64,000 nt of DNA from an uncultured Nitrospiraceae bacterium (GCA_937138415.1 CAKZPA010000001.1:62001-126000); one strand, 5' to 3'. Shown: positions 17,840 to 26,190, counted from the stretch's first letter. The notes: generated by a model from the letters alone, not told the origin. Numbers and translations: made by a program.

Positions 17840-19007
17840 ACGTTTCCGAACGAGCTTTGCCGAAGGGGGACATCCTCCTCAGATCCGCGATGACCTGCGG
17901 CATCACGTCTATGACCCGATCCACCTCGGCTTCCGTCGTAGAGCGACTGAGTGAAAAACGGACGGACCCGTGTATCATGGTAAAGGGGACGCCCATAGCG
18001 CGGAGGACGTGCGACGGTTCGAGGGAACCCGATGAACACGCGGACCCCGACGACGCGCAGATACCGTGCTCGTTCAGCCGGAGCAAAATCGCCTCACCTT
18101 CCACGTAAGCGAAGCTCAGGTTCGTCGTGTTCGGCAATCTGTTCGACACATCGCCGTTGATCCGCACGTCAGGGCAGCGCTCGAGGAGCGCTCGCTCGAG
18201 TTTATCCCTCAGTCGGGACATGCGAGATACATCCTCTTCCATCGTTTTTGCCGCAATTTCACACGCCTTCCCGAGACCGATGATGGATGCAACATTCTCC
18301 GTGCCGGCACGCCTCCCCCGCTCCTGGTGCCCGCCGATCAGGTACGGAAAAAAACGGGTTCCCTTGCGGACATAGAGCACGCCGATCCCCTTGGGCGCGT
18401 GCAGCTTATGTCCGGACAATGACGCCATGTCGACCGGCAGCTCTTTCATATTCAGCGGAATTTTCCCGGCGGCCTGCACCGCATCCGTATGGAAGAGGAT
18501 GCGGCGTTCTTTCAGCACGGAAGCGATCTCGGCGATCGGGAAAACGTTGCCGACCTCGTTGTTCGCATACATGACCGATACGAGAATTGTGTCATCATCG
18601 AGAGATTTGACAAGTTCGGCGATGTTCAACTGGCCCTGACCGTTCACCGGCACGAACGTAATTCGGTATCCCTTCCGACCGAGGTGCTTGCAAAAATTCA
18701 ATACCGCCGGATGCTCAACGCGAGTCGTGACAATGTGTCTCTTCTGCGGAAAAGACTCGACCGCACTCATAATCGCCGTGTTGTCGCTCTCCGTCCCGCA
18801 GCTCGTGAAAATAATCTCTTCGGCCTCGGCTCCGATGAAGGCCGCGACCTTCGCCCGCGCCTCTTCGATCGTCCGGTGCAACTGGCCCCCGAAGGTATGC
18901 ATGCTCGAAGGATTGCCATACCACTCGCGGAGATAGGGGATCATTTCCTCGAGCACTTCGGGCGCGACCCGCGTCGTCGCGTTATTGTCGAGGTAGACGG
19001 TCTTCAT
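17826..19007 (-). CDS. nifS: Cysteine desulfurase, NifS/IscS class
   Basis: A 393-residue PLP enzyme that takes sulfur from L-cysteine and passes a persulfide to the Fe-S scaffold. YLDNNATTRVAP is the typical N-terminus. The PLP lysine sits in SLSGHKLHAPKGIG, and the catalytic cysteine loop is CASSGSACSSGSLEPSHVL, of the long group I (NifS/IscS) type. The ATG at 19007 overlaps the TGA of the NifU-like gene (ATGA). In-frame codons further upstream lie within the NifU gene and do not look like a desulfurase. The pairing with a full-length NifU suggests the main Fe-S assembly pair of an anaerobe, not necessarily nitrogen fixation, since no nif genes are present. Confidence 0.93.
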   Translation of the reverse strand: MKTVYLDNNATTRVAPEVLEEMIPYLREWYGNPSSMHTFGGQLHRTIEEARAKVAAFIGAEAEEIIFTSCGTESDNTAIMSAVESFPQKRHIVTTRVEHPAVLNFCKHLGRKGYRITFVPVNGQGQLNIAELVKSLDDDTILVSVMYANNEVGNVFPIAEIASVLKERRILFHTDAVQAAGKIPLNMKELPVDMASLSGHKLHAPKGIGVLYVRKGTRFFPYLIGGHQERGRRAGTENVASIIGLGKACEIAAKTMEEDVSRMSRLRDKLERALLERCPDVRINGDVSNRLPNTTNLSFAYVEGEAILLRLNEHGICASSGSACSSGSLEPSHVLRAMGVPFTMIHGSVRFSLSRSTTEAEVDRVIDVMPQVIADLRRMSPFGKARSETFTRP

Positions 19008-19834
19008 ACCGCCTCGACGGAAATACCGTCGGAGACCAGTTCCCTGAGCTTTGCCTCGATGCCGCTCACCGTGACCCCCGACATCACGCACCCGGTGCAC
19101 ATGCCGCGGAGTGCGATCGTCACCTTATTTCCCTCGATATCGATCAATTCCACATCGCCGCTGTCAGCTTGCAGTGTGGGCCTGATTTCCCGTTCTATGA
19201 TTTCTTGAATGAGTGCAATCTTCTGGAGGTTCGTCAACGCTCTCTTCTTTTCCGGTTTCTCGGGAGGTGCGAACGACCAGACGTCTTTCAGAATGGCTTC
19301 TATCTCACCGCGACACTCGCCGCATCCTCCGCCTGCCTTCGTATAATCCGTGATCTCATCGACGCTCGTGAGGTCGTTTTCCCGGGCGACCCGCCTGATT
19401 TTCTCTTCCGTCACACCGAAGCACTTGCAGACGACCTTCCCCTCCTCCTCGGCAGCGAGCGGAATGCCACGATAATTCGCGATTGCGGCTTCGAGGGCTT
19501 CACGCCCCATGACAGAGCAGTGCATCTTCTCCTTCGGCAGCCCTCCGAGGTAATCCGCGATATCCTGGTTCGATATCCGGAGCGCCTCATCGATCGTTTT
19601 ACCCTTGATCATCTCGGTGAGCGCCGAAGAACTTGCGATCGCGCTCGCACAACCAAATGTCTGGAACTTCGCATCCAGTATGGTATCTGTCTCACGATCG
19701 ATCCTGAGGGTCAGTCGCAGTGCGTCGCCGCACACGATACTGCCGACATCGCCAACCGCGTCCGGATTCTCGATCTCTCCGATATTTTTCGGATGGAGAA
19801 AGAATTCCCGAACCTTCTCCGTATATTCCCACAT
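19004..19834 (-). CDS. nifU: NifU-type Fe-S cluster scaffold (three-domain)
   Basis: A 276-residue protein in three parts. The IscU-like scaffold (~1-125) has Cys35, Cys62 and Cys106 in IVCGDA, FGCASAI and MHCSVMG. A BFD-type [2Fe-2S] domain (~133-180) has CKCFGVTEEKI and GGGCGECRGEIE. The C-terminal Nfu domain (~200-276) has MCTGCVMSG. Full-length NifU is typical of nitrogen fixers, Epsilonproteobacteria and several anaerobic lineages. The ATG at 19834 is chosen because MWEYTEKVREFFLHPKN is the conserved start and a strong promoter ends right before it. Upstream in-frame codons to 19960 fall inside the promoter region. It overlaps nifS by 4 bases. Confidence 0.93.
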   Translation of the reverse strand: MWEYTEKVREFFLHPKNIGEIENPDAVGDVGSIVCGDALRLTLRIDRETDTILDAKFQTFGCASAIASSSALTEMIKGKTIDEALRISNQDIADYLGGLPKEKMHCSVMGREALEAAIANYRGIPLAAEEEGKVVCKCFGVTEEKIRRVARENDLTSVDEITDYTKAGGGCGECRGEIEAILKDVWSFAPPEKPEKKRALTNLQKIALIQEIIEREIRPTLQADSGDVELIDIEGNKVTIALRGMCTGCVMSGVTVSGIEAKLRELVSDGISVEAV

Positions 19835-19839
19835 GCTTA

Positions 19840-19869
19840 ATTTAATCAGACGATTCAGAGAGATGTCAA
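19840..19869 (-). promoter_or_regulatory. Promoter of nifU-nifS, positioned for a leaderless transcript
   Basis: On the minus strand a consensus TTGACA (19869-19864) is followed after 18 bases by TTAAAT (19845-19840). The expected start of transcription is at or next to the A of the ATG at 19834. No Shine-Dalgarno precedes the ATG. Confidence 0.75.
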
Positions 19870-19924
19870 TTTGACTGACGACCGAGCAGGGAGACATTTG
19901 TGACCATCGTGATGCGCCGGGACC

Positions 19925-19952
19925 TTGCAATCGAATATTTGTCTGGTATAAT
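19925..19952 (+). promoter_or_regulatory. Extended -10 promoter of the GYD-domain gene
   Basis: TTGCAA (19925-19930), a 16-base spacer ending in TGG, and TATAAT (19947-19952) form an extended -10 promoter. The leader to the ATG at 20022 would be about 60 bases and carries a strong AAGGAGGAG. Confidence 0.75.
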
Positions 19953-20021
19953 GAGAGCACGCCTGGGGAAAATCGATACGTCGTTTTCTAGCAGGCGATA
20001 TCATAAGACAAGGAGGAGAGA

Positions 20022-20306
20022 ATGGCATATTATGTCGTCCTGAGCACACTCACCGACGAAGGGAGAAAAACGATCAAGGAAAATCCGAAGAGGATACTGG
20101 AGGTAAACAAAGAACTGGAAAAAATGGGTGTTAAGGTCAAAGAACAGTACGCCGTTCTCGGACCATACGACTTCGTCAATATTGTCGAGGCCGCCGACAA
20201 CACGACGATCATGAAAATGTCTGTAGAACTGGGGTCCCGCGGTTCGGTGCAACTCCTCACACTTGCAGCACTCCCCGTCGAGGAATTCATAAAGAAGGTC
20301 GAGTAG
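20022..20306 (+). CDS. GYD-domain protein
   Basis: A 94-residue single-domain protein of the GYD family (ferredoxin-like fold, dimeric). It starts MAYYVVLSTLTDEGRKTI and has the defining LGPYDFVNIVEAAD segment, with GPYD at the usual GxYD position. Function in the family is unknown. AAGGAGGAG lies 6-14 bases upstream of the ATG and a strong promoter is at 19925-19952. It is transcribed away from nifU and may be a stand-alone gene. Confidence 0.85.
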   Translation: MAYYVVLSTLTDEGRKTIKENPKRILEVNKELEKMGVKVKEQYAVLGPYDFVNIVEAADNTTIMKMSVELGSRGSVQLLTLAALPVEEFIKKVE

Positions 20307-20376
20307 CGAATGACGCGTTGCACGATCGGTCGCTTTTCGCGCAGCGCGTGAATCGCGGGAGAGAGCGGAGTGCGCT

Positions 20377-20682
20377 ATGAAAACATGTGCACTGTGCGGA
20401 AAACAGATCGCCCTCGATAAGTATTTTTCGAGGAAATCGATCTGCCCTCACTGTGGCGGTGATCTCCACATCTGTCTGAACTGCACGTTCTATTCCGAGA
20501 AAAGTCATAACAAGTGCAGAGAACCGAAAGCGGAATATCAGCGTGTTCGGGACAAGGCAAACTTCTGTGATTTCTTCACGTTCGGGGAATCGCAGGTTGC
20601 GTCCGAGGATGCAACGAACGCAGACGCCCGGAAGGCGCTCGAGAATTTGTTCAGGAAGGGCACGCCTTCATCGATGACCTGA
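20377..20682 (+). CDS. Small zinc-ribbon protein of unknown function
   Basis: A 101-residue protein whose first half is cysteine-rich: CALCGK at the start, then CPHCGGDLHICLNCTFY and NKCREPKAE, then FCDFFTFG. The two CxxC pairs and the following cysteines suggest one or two zinc sites. The last 30 residues are acidic and helical (NADARKALENLFRKG). I recognise the pattern from uncharacterised proteins of anaerobes but no function. The upstream GCGGAG is a moderate ribosome site. Its end overlaps the oppositely oriented gene at 20668-21147 by 15 bases. Confidence 0.7.
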   Translation: MKTCALCGKQIALDKYFSRKSICPHCGGDLHICLNCTFYSEKSHNKCREPKAEYQRVRDKANFCDFFTFGESQVASEDATNADARKALENLFRKGTPSSMT

Positions 20683-21147
20683 CCGCCATTTTTCTTTCGA
20701 CGCCACGGCACGGAGTCCGATACCGGTCGCGATCAAGAAGAGTCCGCCGAAAAAAAGTGACCGATTGGACACGGCTACCTTCTTCTGCACAGTGACCACC
20801 TTCTTTTTGGTCAGTTTCGTGATGAAGGTCATCCTCGGCATCAGTCCTCTATAACGCGCGTCGTAGAACACGTCGATCCGCTCTTCTTCCGAGAGCGATT
20901 TCATATACGGGTGCGCCCCGCTAAAGTTTAAAAACTCCTCGTATAATGCTTCGTCCCGATCCGGCTCTATGCTCATCCTTCCTTCCCGTAGGACAACCTC
21001 GCCCGTCCAGATTCCACGCACGACTCGCCAGAGAAGACTATCGTCACCGTCGAACGCTGACGACGATGGAATACTGACGAGAGGAACGATGACGCCGAGC
21101 GCACAGAGTATGAGCCCGATGAATCGTAACCGGCCATGTGTCGACAT
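20668..21147 (-). CDS. Uncharacterised membrane-associated protein
   Basis: A 159-residue protein with an N-terminal signal or anchor (RFIGLILCALGVIVPLVSIP), an extracytoplasmic acidic domain (residues ~35-120; many Glu, Asp and aromatic residues) and a C-terminal transmembrane helix (SLFFGGLFLIATGIGLRAV). I do not recognise the family. The ATG at 21147 is preferred over an in-frame ATG at 21186, because TATAAT occupies 21162-21157 on this strand, only 9 bases before 21147 and downstream of 21186. No Shine-Dalgarno is visible. Confidence 0.65.
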   Translation of the reverse strand: MSTHGRLRFIGLILCALGVIVPLVSIPSSSAFDGDDSLLWRVVRGIWTGEVVLREGRMSIEPDRDEALYEEFLNFSGAHPYMKSLSEEERIDVFYDARYRGLMPRMTFITKLTKKKVVTVQKKVAVSNRSLFFGGLFLIATGIGLRAVASKEKWRSGHR

Positions 21148-21156
21148 CGTCGTCCT

Positions 21157-21162
21157 ATTATA
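21157..21162 (-). promoter_or_regulatory. Perfect -10 box (TATAAT) for the gene ending at 20668
   Basis: The minus strand reads TATAAT from 21162 to 21157; the ATG follows 9 bases later at 21147. The -35 region is weak (TGGTCT, three of six). A short or absent 5' leader is predicted. Confidence 0.5.
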
Positions 21163-21244
21163 AGAGCAACGTTGCCGGAAGACCACGGATCAGCGGGACA
21201 CCCGCGCTCGCGCCGTTCGCGCTGTTGACCCGGGATTCGATCGA

Positions 21245-21274
21245 TTGACTCATATTCCGGCAATCCCTTACAAT
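21245..21274 (+). promoter_or_regulatory. Promoter of tRNA-Leu
   Basis: TTGACT (21245-21250) and TACAAT (21269-21274) are 18 bases apart. The predicted transcription start (21281-21282) falls on, or one base before, the first base of the mature tRNA. Confidence 0.75.
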
Positions 21275-21281
21275 CAAGCGT

Positions 21282-21368
21282 GCCGAAGTGGCGGAATTGG
21301 TAGACGCAAGGGACTTAAAATCCCTCGGAGTCCGCTCCGTGCGGGTTCGAGTCCCGCCTTCGGCACCA
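21282..21368 (+). tRNA. tRNA-Leu (anticodon TAA), CCA encoded
   Basis: A complete class II tRNA. The acceptor stem GCCGAAG pairs with CTTCGGC, the D-arm is TGGCGGAATTGGTAGACGCA, the anticodon stem is AGGGA/TCCCT with loop CTTAAAA (anticodon TAA at 21316-21318), and the long variable arm CGGAGTCCGCTCCG is that of leucine tRNAs. The T-arm is GCGGGTTCGAGTCCCGC, the discriminator is A at 21365, and CCA is encoded at 21366-21368. It reads UUA/UUG codons. Confidence 0.97.
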
Positions 21369-21415
21369 ACCGAGTTCATCCCTCCAGTTTTTTCCTGCGT
21401 CCTACCTCCGTAGGA

Positions 21416-21443
21416 TTGGCCGGCACAATCCTCTTCTTATACT
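21416..21443 (+). promoter_or_regulatory. Promoter of the diguanylate cyclase gene
   Basis: TTGGCC (21416-21421), a 16-base spacer and TATACT (21438-21443). The ATG at 21465 has AAGGAGA in the leader. Confidence 0.5.
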
Positions 21444-21464
21444 AAGCGAAAGGAGACAGATAGG

Positions 21465-22718
21465 ATGACCCCCTTCGTGATAGGAGCAGGAGTACTGGTG
21501 CTGATCGGAATCTTCGTCGCCGCATTCCGGATCGGAAAATATTTCGGAAACCGGGAAGGCCAGGTGACCGAGCGGAAAGAAAAAGACGACACCTATGTCA
21601 GGGAGATCCTCTCCCGCGACAGGGAAATCAGGAATCTCCAGCGGAAAATCGATGGGCTCAATGCGCTCAACTCCCAGTACTTGATGTTCATGTTCAAGGT
21701 CCCGACCATCATCCAGCATCTGAACTCAACGCTGACCTTACGGCAAATAATCGACTCCGTTACCCTCCTCATTCAGGACATCATTCCAGCTCCTTTTGTA
21801 GCACTCTATTTGTACAATTTTTCGGACGGCACACTCCGTCGATATCAGTCCCAAAGCGGTTCCGCCGAGTGCTCCGCCGATGACGCGAACAACCTCGAAT
21901 TGATCGAGCGCGCTGCACGCGACAAGATCGTGAGGACGAGGAATCAGATACGAAGGGCGCCCCTCCGGGAGAACGGGGATGACTCGACCGCATACGAATA
22001 CTGGATGGCTGCGCCGATTCTCTTCCGGCAAAAAGTCCTCGGTGTCATCGGCATCGGAAAACCACAGAACATCTCCGGGAACGAGAGCAGCCTTCTCAAG
22101 ATGATCGCGGACATTGCGGGGGTGGCACTCGTGAACCAAACAATGCTCGGAGAGGCCAAGCAACAGGCCAATACCGACCCTCTGACCGGTATCAGCAATC
22201 GAAATTATTTCATCGAAATGGGGCACTCTTTCGTCGAAAAGGCCATACGCGACGGCAGCCAGATTGCCATCTTCCTCTTCGACATCGATCATTTCAAGAA
22301 CTATAACGACACGAACGGACACGACGCGGGGGATAAACTCCTCATCGAACTCACGTCTTTAGTGAGCAGCATCACGCGAAAACACGCCGTTTTTGCGCGC
22401 TATGGCGGTGAGGAATTCATCGTTATGATGTTAGGAACCTCGAAACAAGACGCGCTCATTTATGCTGAACGCGTCCGCGAAACGATCTCCAATCATCCGT
22501 TCGAAAATCGTGAATCGCAGCCTTTGGGGTGCATATCGATCAGTGGAGGGGTAGCCGTCTTCCCGGACGATGCAGACTCCCTTTCCAGAACGATTCAGCT
22601 TGCCGACGGATTGCTCTATCGCGCCAAACAGGAAGGGAGAAACCGGATTATTGCGCATAAGACCCGCTACTTTGCCGATCAAGACATCGCGCCAGAAGAG
22701 ATCCCCTCTGAAAGATGA
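21465..22718 (+). CDS. Membrane-anchored GAF-GGDEF diguanylate cyclase
   Basis: A 417-residue protein with one N-terminal transmembrane helix (~3-24), a short coiled coil (35-65), a GAF domain (~75-225) and a GGDEF domain (~235-400). The catalytic loop is GGEEF in FARYGGEEFIVMM, preceded by the substrate-binding DIDHFKNYNDTNGHDAGDKLL, so it should make c-di-GMP. The product-inhibition site RxxD expected five residues before GGEEF reads RKHA, lacking the aspartate, so feedback inhibition is probably absent. It lies beside a double-PilZ protein in convergent orientation and about 15 kb from the PilZ-methyltransferase. That makes c-di-GMP signalling a recurring theme here. Confidence 0.9.
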   Translation: MTPFVIGAGVLVLIGIFVAAFRIGKYFGNREGQVTERKEKDDTYVREILSRDREIRNLQRKIDGLNALNSQYLMFMFKVPTIIQHLNSTLTLRQIIDSVTLLIQDIIPAPFVALYLYNFSDGTLRRYQSQSGSAECSADDANNLELIERAARDKIVRTRNQIRRAPLRENGDDSTAYEYWMAAPILFRQKVLGVIGIGKPQNISGNESSLLKMIADIAGVALVNQTMLGEAKQQANTDPLTGISNRNYFIEMGHSFVEKAIRDGSQIAIFLFDIDHFKNYNDTNGHDAGDKLLIELTSLVSSITRKHAVFARYGGEEFIVMMLGTSKQDALIYAERVRETISNHPFENRESQPLGCISISGGVAVFPDDADSLSRTIQLADGLLYRAKQEGRNRIIAHKTRYFADQDIAPEEIPSER

Positions 22719-22748
22719 GGGGAGCACGGGAAACGTTCTTAAGAGAAG

Positions 22749-25700
22749 TCAATGTGCCGACTGCGGCAATCTTGTCCTCACAACCTTCCCCTTTCCTCCC
22801 GGCAGAACGATTTCTTGTCCGTCGAACACCACTTTCACACCGGCTGCATTACCGATGACGAGAGAGACGTTCCTTTTCACCGTCCATGATATCCTGTCGC
22901 CCGGCCTGAGGAGCATCTCCTTGGTCGTCTTCTCGTCAAACGTCGCAGATACCCATGTCGTATCGGAGGCGATAAGGCTAACGGTATGGAGTGCAACGCC
23001 CGGGGCAACGGCAGGGGGTGTTTTCGCTGCATCCGGAGAGCTGGGCCCACTGCGTTGTGGTTCGACCCCGCTCGTCACGGCCGTGCCCCCGATCGGTCGG
23101 GCACGCTCGACCACCGCTTTTTGCCCATCCGGCAACGAGATAAAGAAGAAAGATACGCCTGCCGCCATCAAAAAGAGCACGGGCACGAGGATATACCATA
23201 GCCTCTTCTTCTTCGGTGCACGCCTCGCACGCGGAACGTCGGCGTTCATTTCCGAAGAGCGCTCGGCGGGCTCTTCCGCTAGGTATTTCTCCACAGTCTC
23301 GGGTATGTCGACAAATGCGTCCTGCCACACCTCGTCGGATGGAAGCGAACTATCTCGCTCCGATACCTCCGATCTCGGAGCCGTCACAGCCCCACGGAGA
23401 TCCCGTGTTTCAGGAATGACGACATCTTTACCGGAAGTGACAGCGCGGAGTTTAGCGACCTCTTCTCGGAACTCGGCAATCAATGTCTTTATCTCCTCCG
23501 TAAGCTCGATCAAGCGGTCGTGGGTTATTCCGAAGGTCACGGATTCTCCGTCCACTGTGCTGCCCGTCTCTGAGTGCGTTTCGTCTTGGAGAGGTGGTTG
23601 CTCCCCGACGTCTCTTTCCAGCCGTGCAACGGAATTAACGATCTCCGTCTCCCGCCCCTCGATTCCACCGCGCATCACGCTCTCGCGATCGATAGAATCC
23701 AGGAATTCTCTGAGAATCTCCTTGCCGTCCCCGGAGAACTCCATAAACTCTATAGCGATCTCATACCGTTCCCCGCGGTGAGGGAGAGCCCTGCACGAAA
23801 CAACCCTTCCCGAAATGTCGACGTTTCTGCCATGGGCGAGCGATATGGTCATTCGCAGCGTATCATTGATGCCGGCGGTGTTTTGACTTTCGATGAGCAT
23901 TCCGCATAGACTTAACACCTTTACTTCACACCGCGTCTTGAGATCGAGAACTGTCGTCGCGGCATCGACACGGAATCTCGCCTGCGCTTCGCTCCCGTCG
24001 CGCTCTTTGCCGTTCCCGGTCCGCTTTTCCTCGATCTTGCGAGTGTTAATAAACTCCTCGAGGTTCTCCCTCACTTCATCGTTAATATTTCTAAAGGCCA
24101 TCCCGACAAGATAGAGCGGAACGACGTCTCCGGATTGACTGACCTTCGATTCGATCAGCGTCGATCTCACCACCTCAGCCTTGACCGTAATCACTGAGCC
24201 GTTCCCCTGGAGATTGAGGAGATACTCCCTGCCGACCCGCAATTGCTTGTCCACCTTCAGTGCGATGCCGCTCACACTCATATCGACGATCTGAGCTTCT
24301 CTGAGACATACCATTTCCCCGCTCATGCGCGCATCCCGCACTTTATACCGCTTATGTCTTCTCCTCTCCGGCGCGTTGATGCCCGTTTCCGGCCGCTCGT
24401 TCTCGTCATTCTGAGACAATGGGGCAGGCATACCGTACGATTCTGAATCCGCGCCCTCATCGGTAACGACAGGCTCGACCGCTTGATCTCCTGTGTCACC
24501 TTCCTCCGTCCCTTCCGCTCTTCCCTCGATCGCGCTGCTCTCCTCCCAGGATAAGGTAGACTGGTCGTTGTTGAAGCCGCTGCACCGCTCATCCGAGACC
24601 TCTCCCGATACGTTATCGGGTGTGTGAGCATATTCCCCCTCGCGCGGAGCACCTTCTCCTCCGTACGCCCCGAAGGGACCGCTCTCCGGCGTCAAGGAAA
24701 TGTCGGAATCCTCCTTCCCCACCGCCACAATGCCTTCACACTGTTCCTCGAATGTGTAATCCGGGAAAGCCGGTGGCTCGTCAAGCGAAAACCCATTCAA
24801 AAGAACGTCGTGCCTTCTCTCTCCGATATCCGGTTCGACCGGTTCATCGTCCGGGGGATACGTTTCTGAGCCCTCTGCAGAAGAACCAAACGGTTCACCG
24901 CTCTCTTGCCATTCCTCGACACGTTTTCCCTCCGTCTCTCGTGATAACCTGTGGAAATAGGACTGCCTCGAAATGTCATCCTTGAGGAGGTCATACGCAT
25001 GCTGCACCGCCTCCGTAATGGCAAGCAACTTATCGAGCATCAGAGGGTCGCTCGACTCAAGGGCGTGGTCGGGGTGAAACTCCCGGACGAGCTGATGATA
25101 CGTCTCCTCGACGCTCTTGGTATCGCTCCCTTCATGAATGCCGAGTATCTCATGCGGAGCACGTGCGTAGAGATCCGCAAAGAAGTTCGCGACCCGGTCC
25201 TCGAAAGATTCCCCGTCATTCCTATCGGCAGGAACCGATGGGTCACTTGCCGTCGAAGGTATGTCTAAAGCAGAATTCGATCTCTTTCGTTCTTTTACTC
25301 TTACGAATCCCGCAACGAGGAGGACGGAAATAGTCTTCATCGCTTCGAACGTCGCGGCCGGAGTGCTATCGATCAGATCTTTCACCGTTTTTTCCCCGTC
25401 GATCATCGAGAGCATCACCTTGTCCTTCTGACTCAGAATGATATCCGGAAAGTGTCGCTCGGATTCGTGGCAGAGCTCCAGGACCGCATCCATTTGCGGT
25501 ATCGATCGCTTGATGCGTACCACGTTGCCGATCCTCTTTATACCCTCGTAGAGGAGATTCCCTATCCCCATCTGGAGGGTGATCACCTCGCGGGTCGGCA
25601 GTTCCGACTCATTGAATTCGAAATCGGCATCTTCGATCTGGAAAAGGCTATAGATGATCTCGCGCACTTGCGATTTTACGCCCAAGACGAGATCCCTCGG

Positions 25701-25997
25701 GGCGAGGTACCCTAATTCAACGAGAATCGACCCCTGCCGCTTACCCGTCTCTTTGAGAATTCTCACCGATTCTTCGTACTGTTCGAGGGTAATTTTCCCG
25801 AGCTTGATGAGGGTTTCTCCAAGCCTCTCGTCCTCGTCCGTCGACGCAGCGAAGACAGCATTTCCCCTGTCGAAATAGACTTTTTTGGTAACGTCTCCGG
25901 TGTAAACGATGAGCGTCCCCGTCTTTCGAGCCTTGTAAAGCTCGACGATTATCTCGGGAAAATTGAATTGTTTCAGCTCTCTTGCTATTGCCTCCAT
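22749..25997 (-). CDS. DUF4388 - J domain - double PilZ - transmembrane - RodZ-type C-domain fusion
   Basis: A 1082-residue multidomain protein. Residues ~1-235 match DUF4388/PATAN-type regions (KARKTGTLIVY, FDRGNAVFA, LGETLIKLGKIT). A DnaJ-like J domain lies at ~280-350 with HPD at 308-310. A long acidic linker follows (360-540). PilZ 1 (~545-655) has RRRHKRYKV and DMSVSGIAL, complete c-di-GMP signatures. PilZ 2 (~675-775) has FRVDA and VLSLCGM, a degenerate site. A coiled coil (~825-855), a transmembrane helix (~935-955) and a C-terminal beta domain (~1005-1078: VSLIASDTTWVSATFD, LLRPGDRISWTV) resembling RodZ DUF4115 complete it. The ATG at 25997 is preferred to GTG 26003, which overlaps the AGAGGTGG ribosome site. 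It may link c-di-GMP to chaperone or envelope functions; unproven. Confidence 0.8.
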   Translation of the reverse strand: MEAIARELKQFNFPEIIVELYKARKTGTLIVYTGDVTKKVYFDRGNAVFAASTDEDERLGETLIKLGKITLEQYEESVRILKETGKRQGSILVELGYLAPRDLVLGVKSQVREIIYSLFQIEDADFEFNESELPTREVITLQMGIGNLLYEGIKRIGNVVRIKRSIPQMDAVLELCHESERHFPDIILSQKDKVMLSMIDGEKTVKDLIDSTPAATFEAMKTISVLLVAGFVRVKERKRSNSALDIPSTASDPSVPADRNDGESFEDRVANFFADLYARAPHEILGIHEGSDTKSVEETYHQLVREFHPDHALESSDPLMLDKLLAITEAVQHAYDLLKDDISRQSYFHRLSRETEGKRVEEWQESGEPFGSSAEGSETYPPDDEPVEPDIGERRHDVLLNGFSLDEPPAFPDYTFEEQCEGIVAVGKEDSDISLTPESGPFGAYGGEGAPREGEYAHTPDNVSGEVSDERCSGFNNDQSTLSWEESSAIEGRAEGTEEGDTGDQAVEPVVTDEGADSESYGMPAPLSQNDENERPETGINAPERRRHKRYKVRDARMSGEMVCLREAQIVDMSVSGIALKVDKQLRVGREYLLNLQGNGSVITVKAEVVRSTLIESKVSQSGDVVPLYLVGMAFRNINDEVRENLEEFINTRKIEEKRTGNGKERDGSEAQARFRVDAATTVLDLKTRCEVKVLSLCGMLIESQNTAGINDTLRMTISLAHGRNVDISGRVVSCRALPHRGERYEIAIEFMEFSGDGKEILREFLDSIDRESVMRGGIEGRETEIVNSVARLERDVGEQPPLQDETHSETGSTVDGESVTFGITHDRLIELTEEIKTLIAEFREEVAKLRAVTSGKDVVIPETRDLRGAVTAPRSEVSERDSSLPSDEVWQDAFVDIPETVEKYLAEEPAERSSEMNADVPRARRAPKKKRLWYILVPVLFLMAAGVSFFFISLPDGQKAVVERARPIGGTAVTSGVEPQRSGPSSPDAAKTPPAVAPGVALHTVSLIASDTTWVSATFDEKTTKEMLLRPGDRISWTVKRNVSLVIGNAAGVKVVFDGQEIVLPGGKGKVVRTRLPQSAH

Positions 25998-26014
25998 AAC
26001 CACCTCTTTACGTT

Positions 26015-26037
26015 AAAATCGTAATCTTCACGATTTT
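26015..26037. promoter_or_regulatory. Perfect 8-bp inverted repeat between divergent genes
   Basis: AAAATCGT (26015-26022) and ACGATTTT (26030-26037) are perfect inverted repeats 7 bases apart. They lie upstream of the PilZ/J-domain gene, so they could be an operator for it. The repeat is not the CIRCE sequence found 80 bases further on. Confidence 0.45.
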
Positions 26038-26080
26038 TAGCACTTTCCATGCCATAATGTCGCCGCCTAAAACAAACCTC

Positions 26081-26110
26081 TTGACATTTTCCAAAAATGT
26101 GTTAAAGTAA
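26081..26110 (+). promoter_or_regulatory. Promoter of the hsp20 operon
   Basis: A consensus TTGACA (26081-26086) with TAAAGT (26105-26110) at 18 bases. The predicted start near 26117 abuts the CIRCE operator, the usual placement for HrcA control. Confidence 0.7.
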
Positions 26111-26118
26111 AACATGTT

Positions 26119-26145
26119 AGCACTCACGTATCTAGAGTGCTAACG
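26119..26145 (+). promoter_or_regulatory. CIRCE operator (HrcA binding site)
   Basis: TTAGCACTC (26119-26127), nine bases, then GAGTGCTAA (26137-26145) exactly match the CIRCE consensus with its N9 spacer. HrcA represses heat-shock genes by binding this element. It sits between the promoter and the first hsp20 start at 26191. Confidence 0.97.
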
Positions 26146-26190
26146 AAATCTCTCTAATACAAAAATTAACGTCGTAGGAGGTGACTGATT

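Noticed and set aside
17826-19834. A nitrogen-fixation gene cluster
   Set aside because: nifS and full-length nifU also serve general Fe-S assembly, and no nitrogenase or nif accessory genes are nearby.
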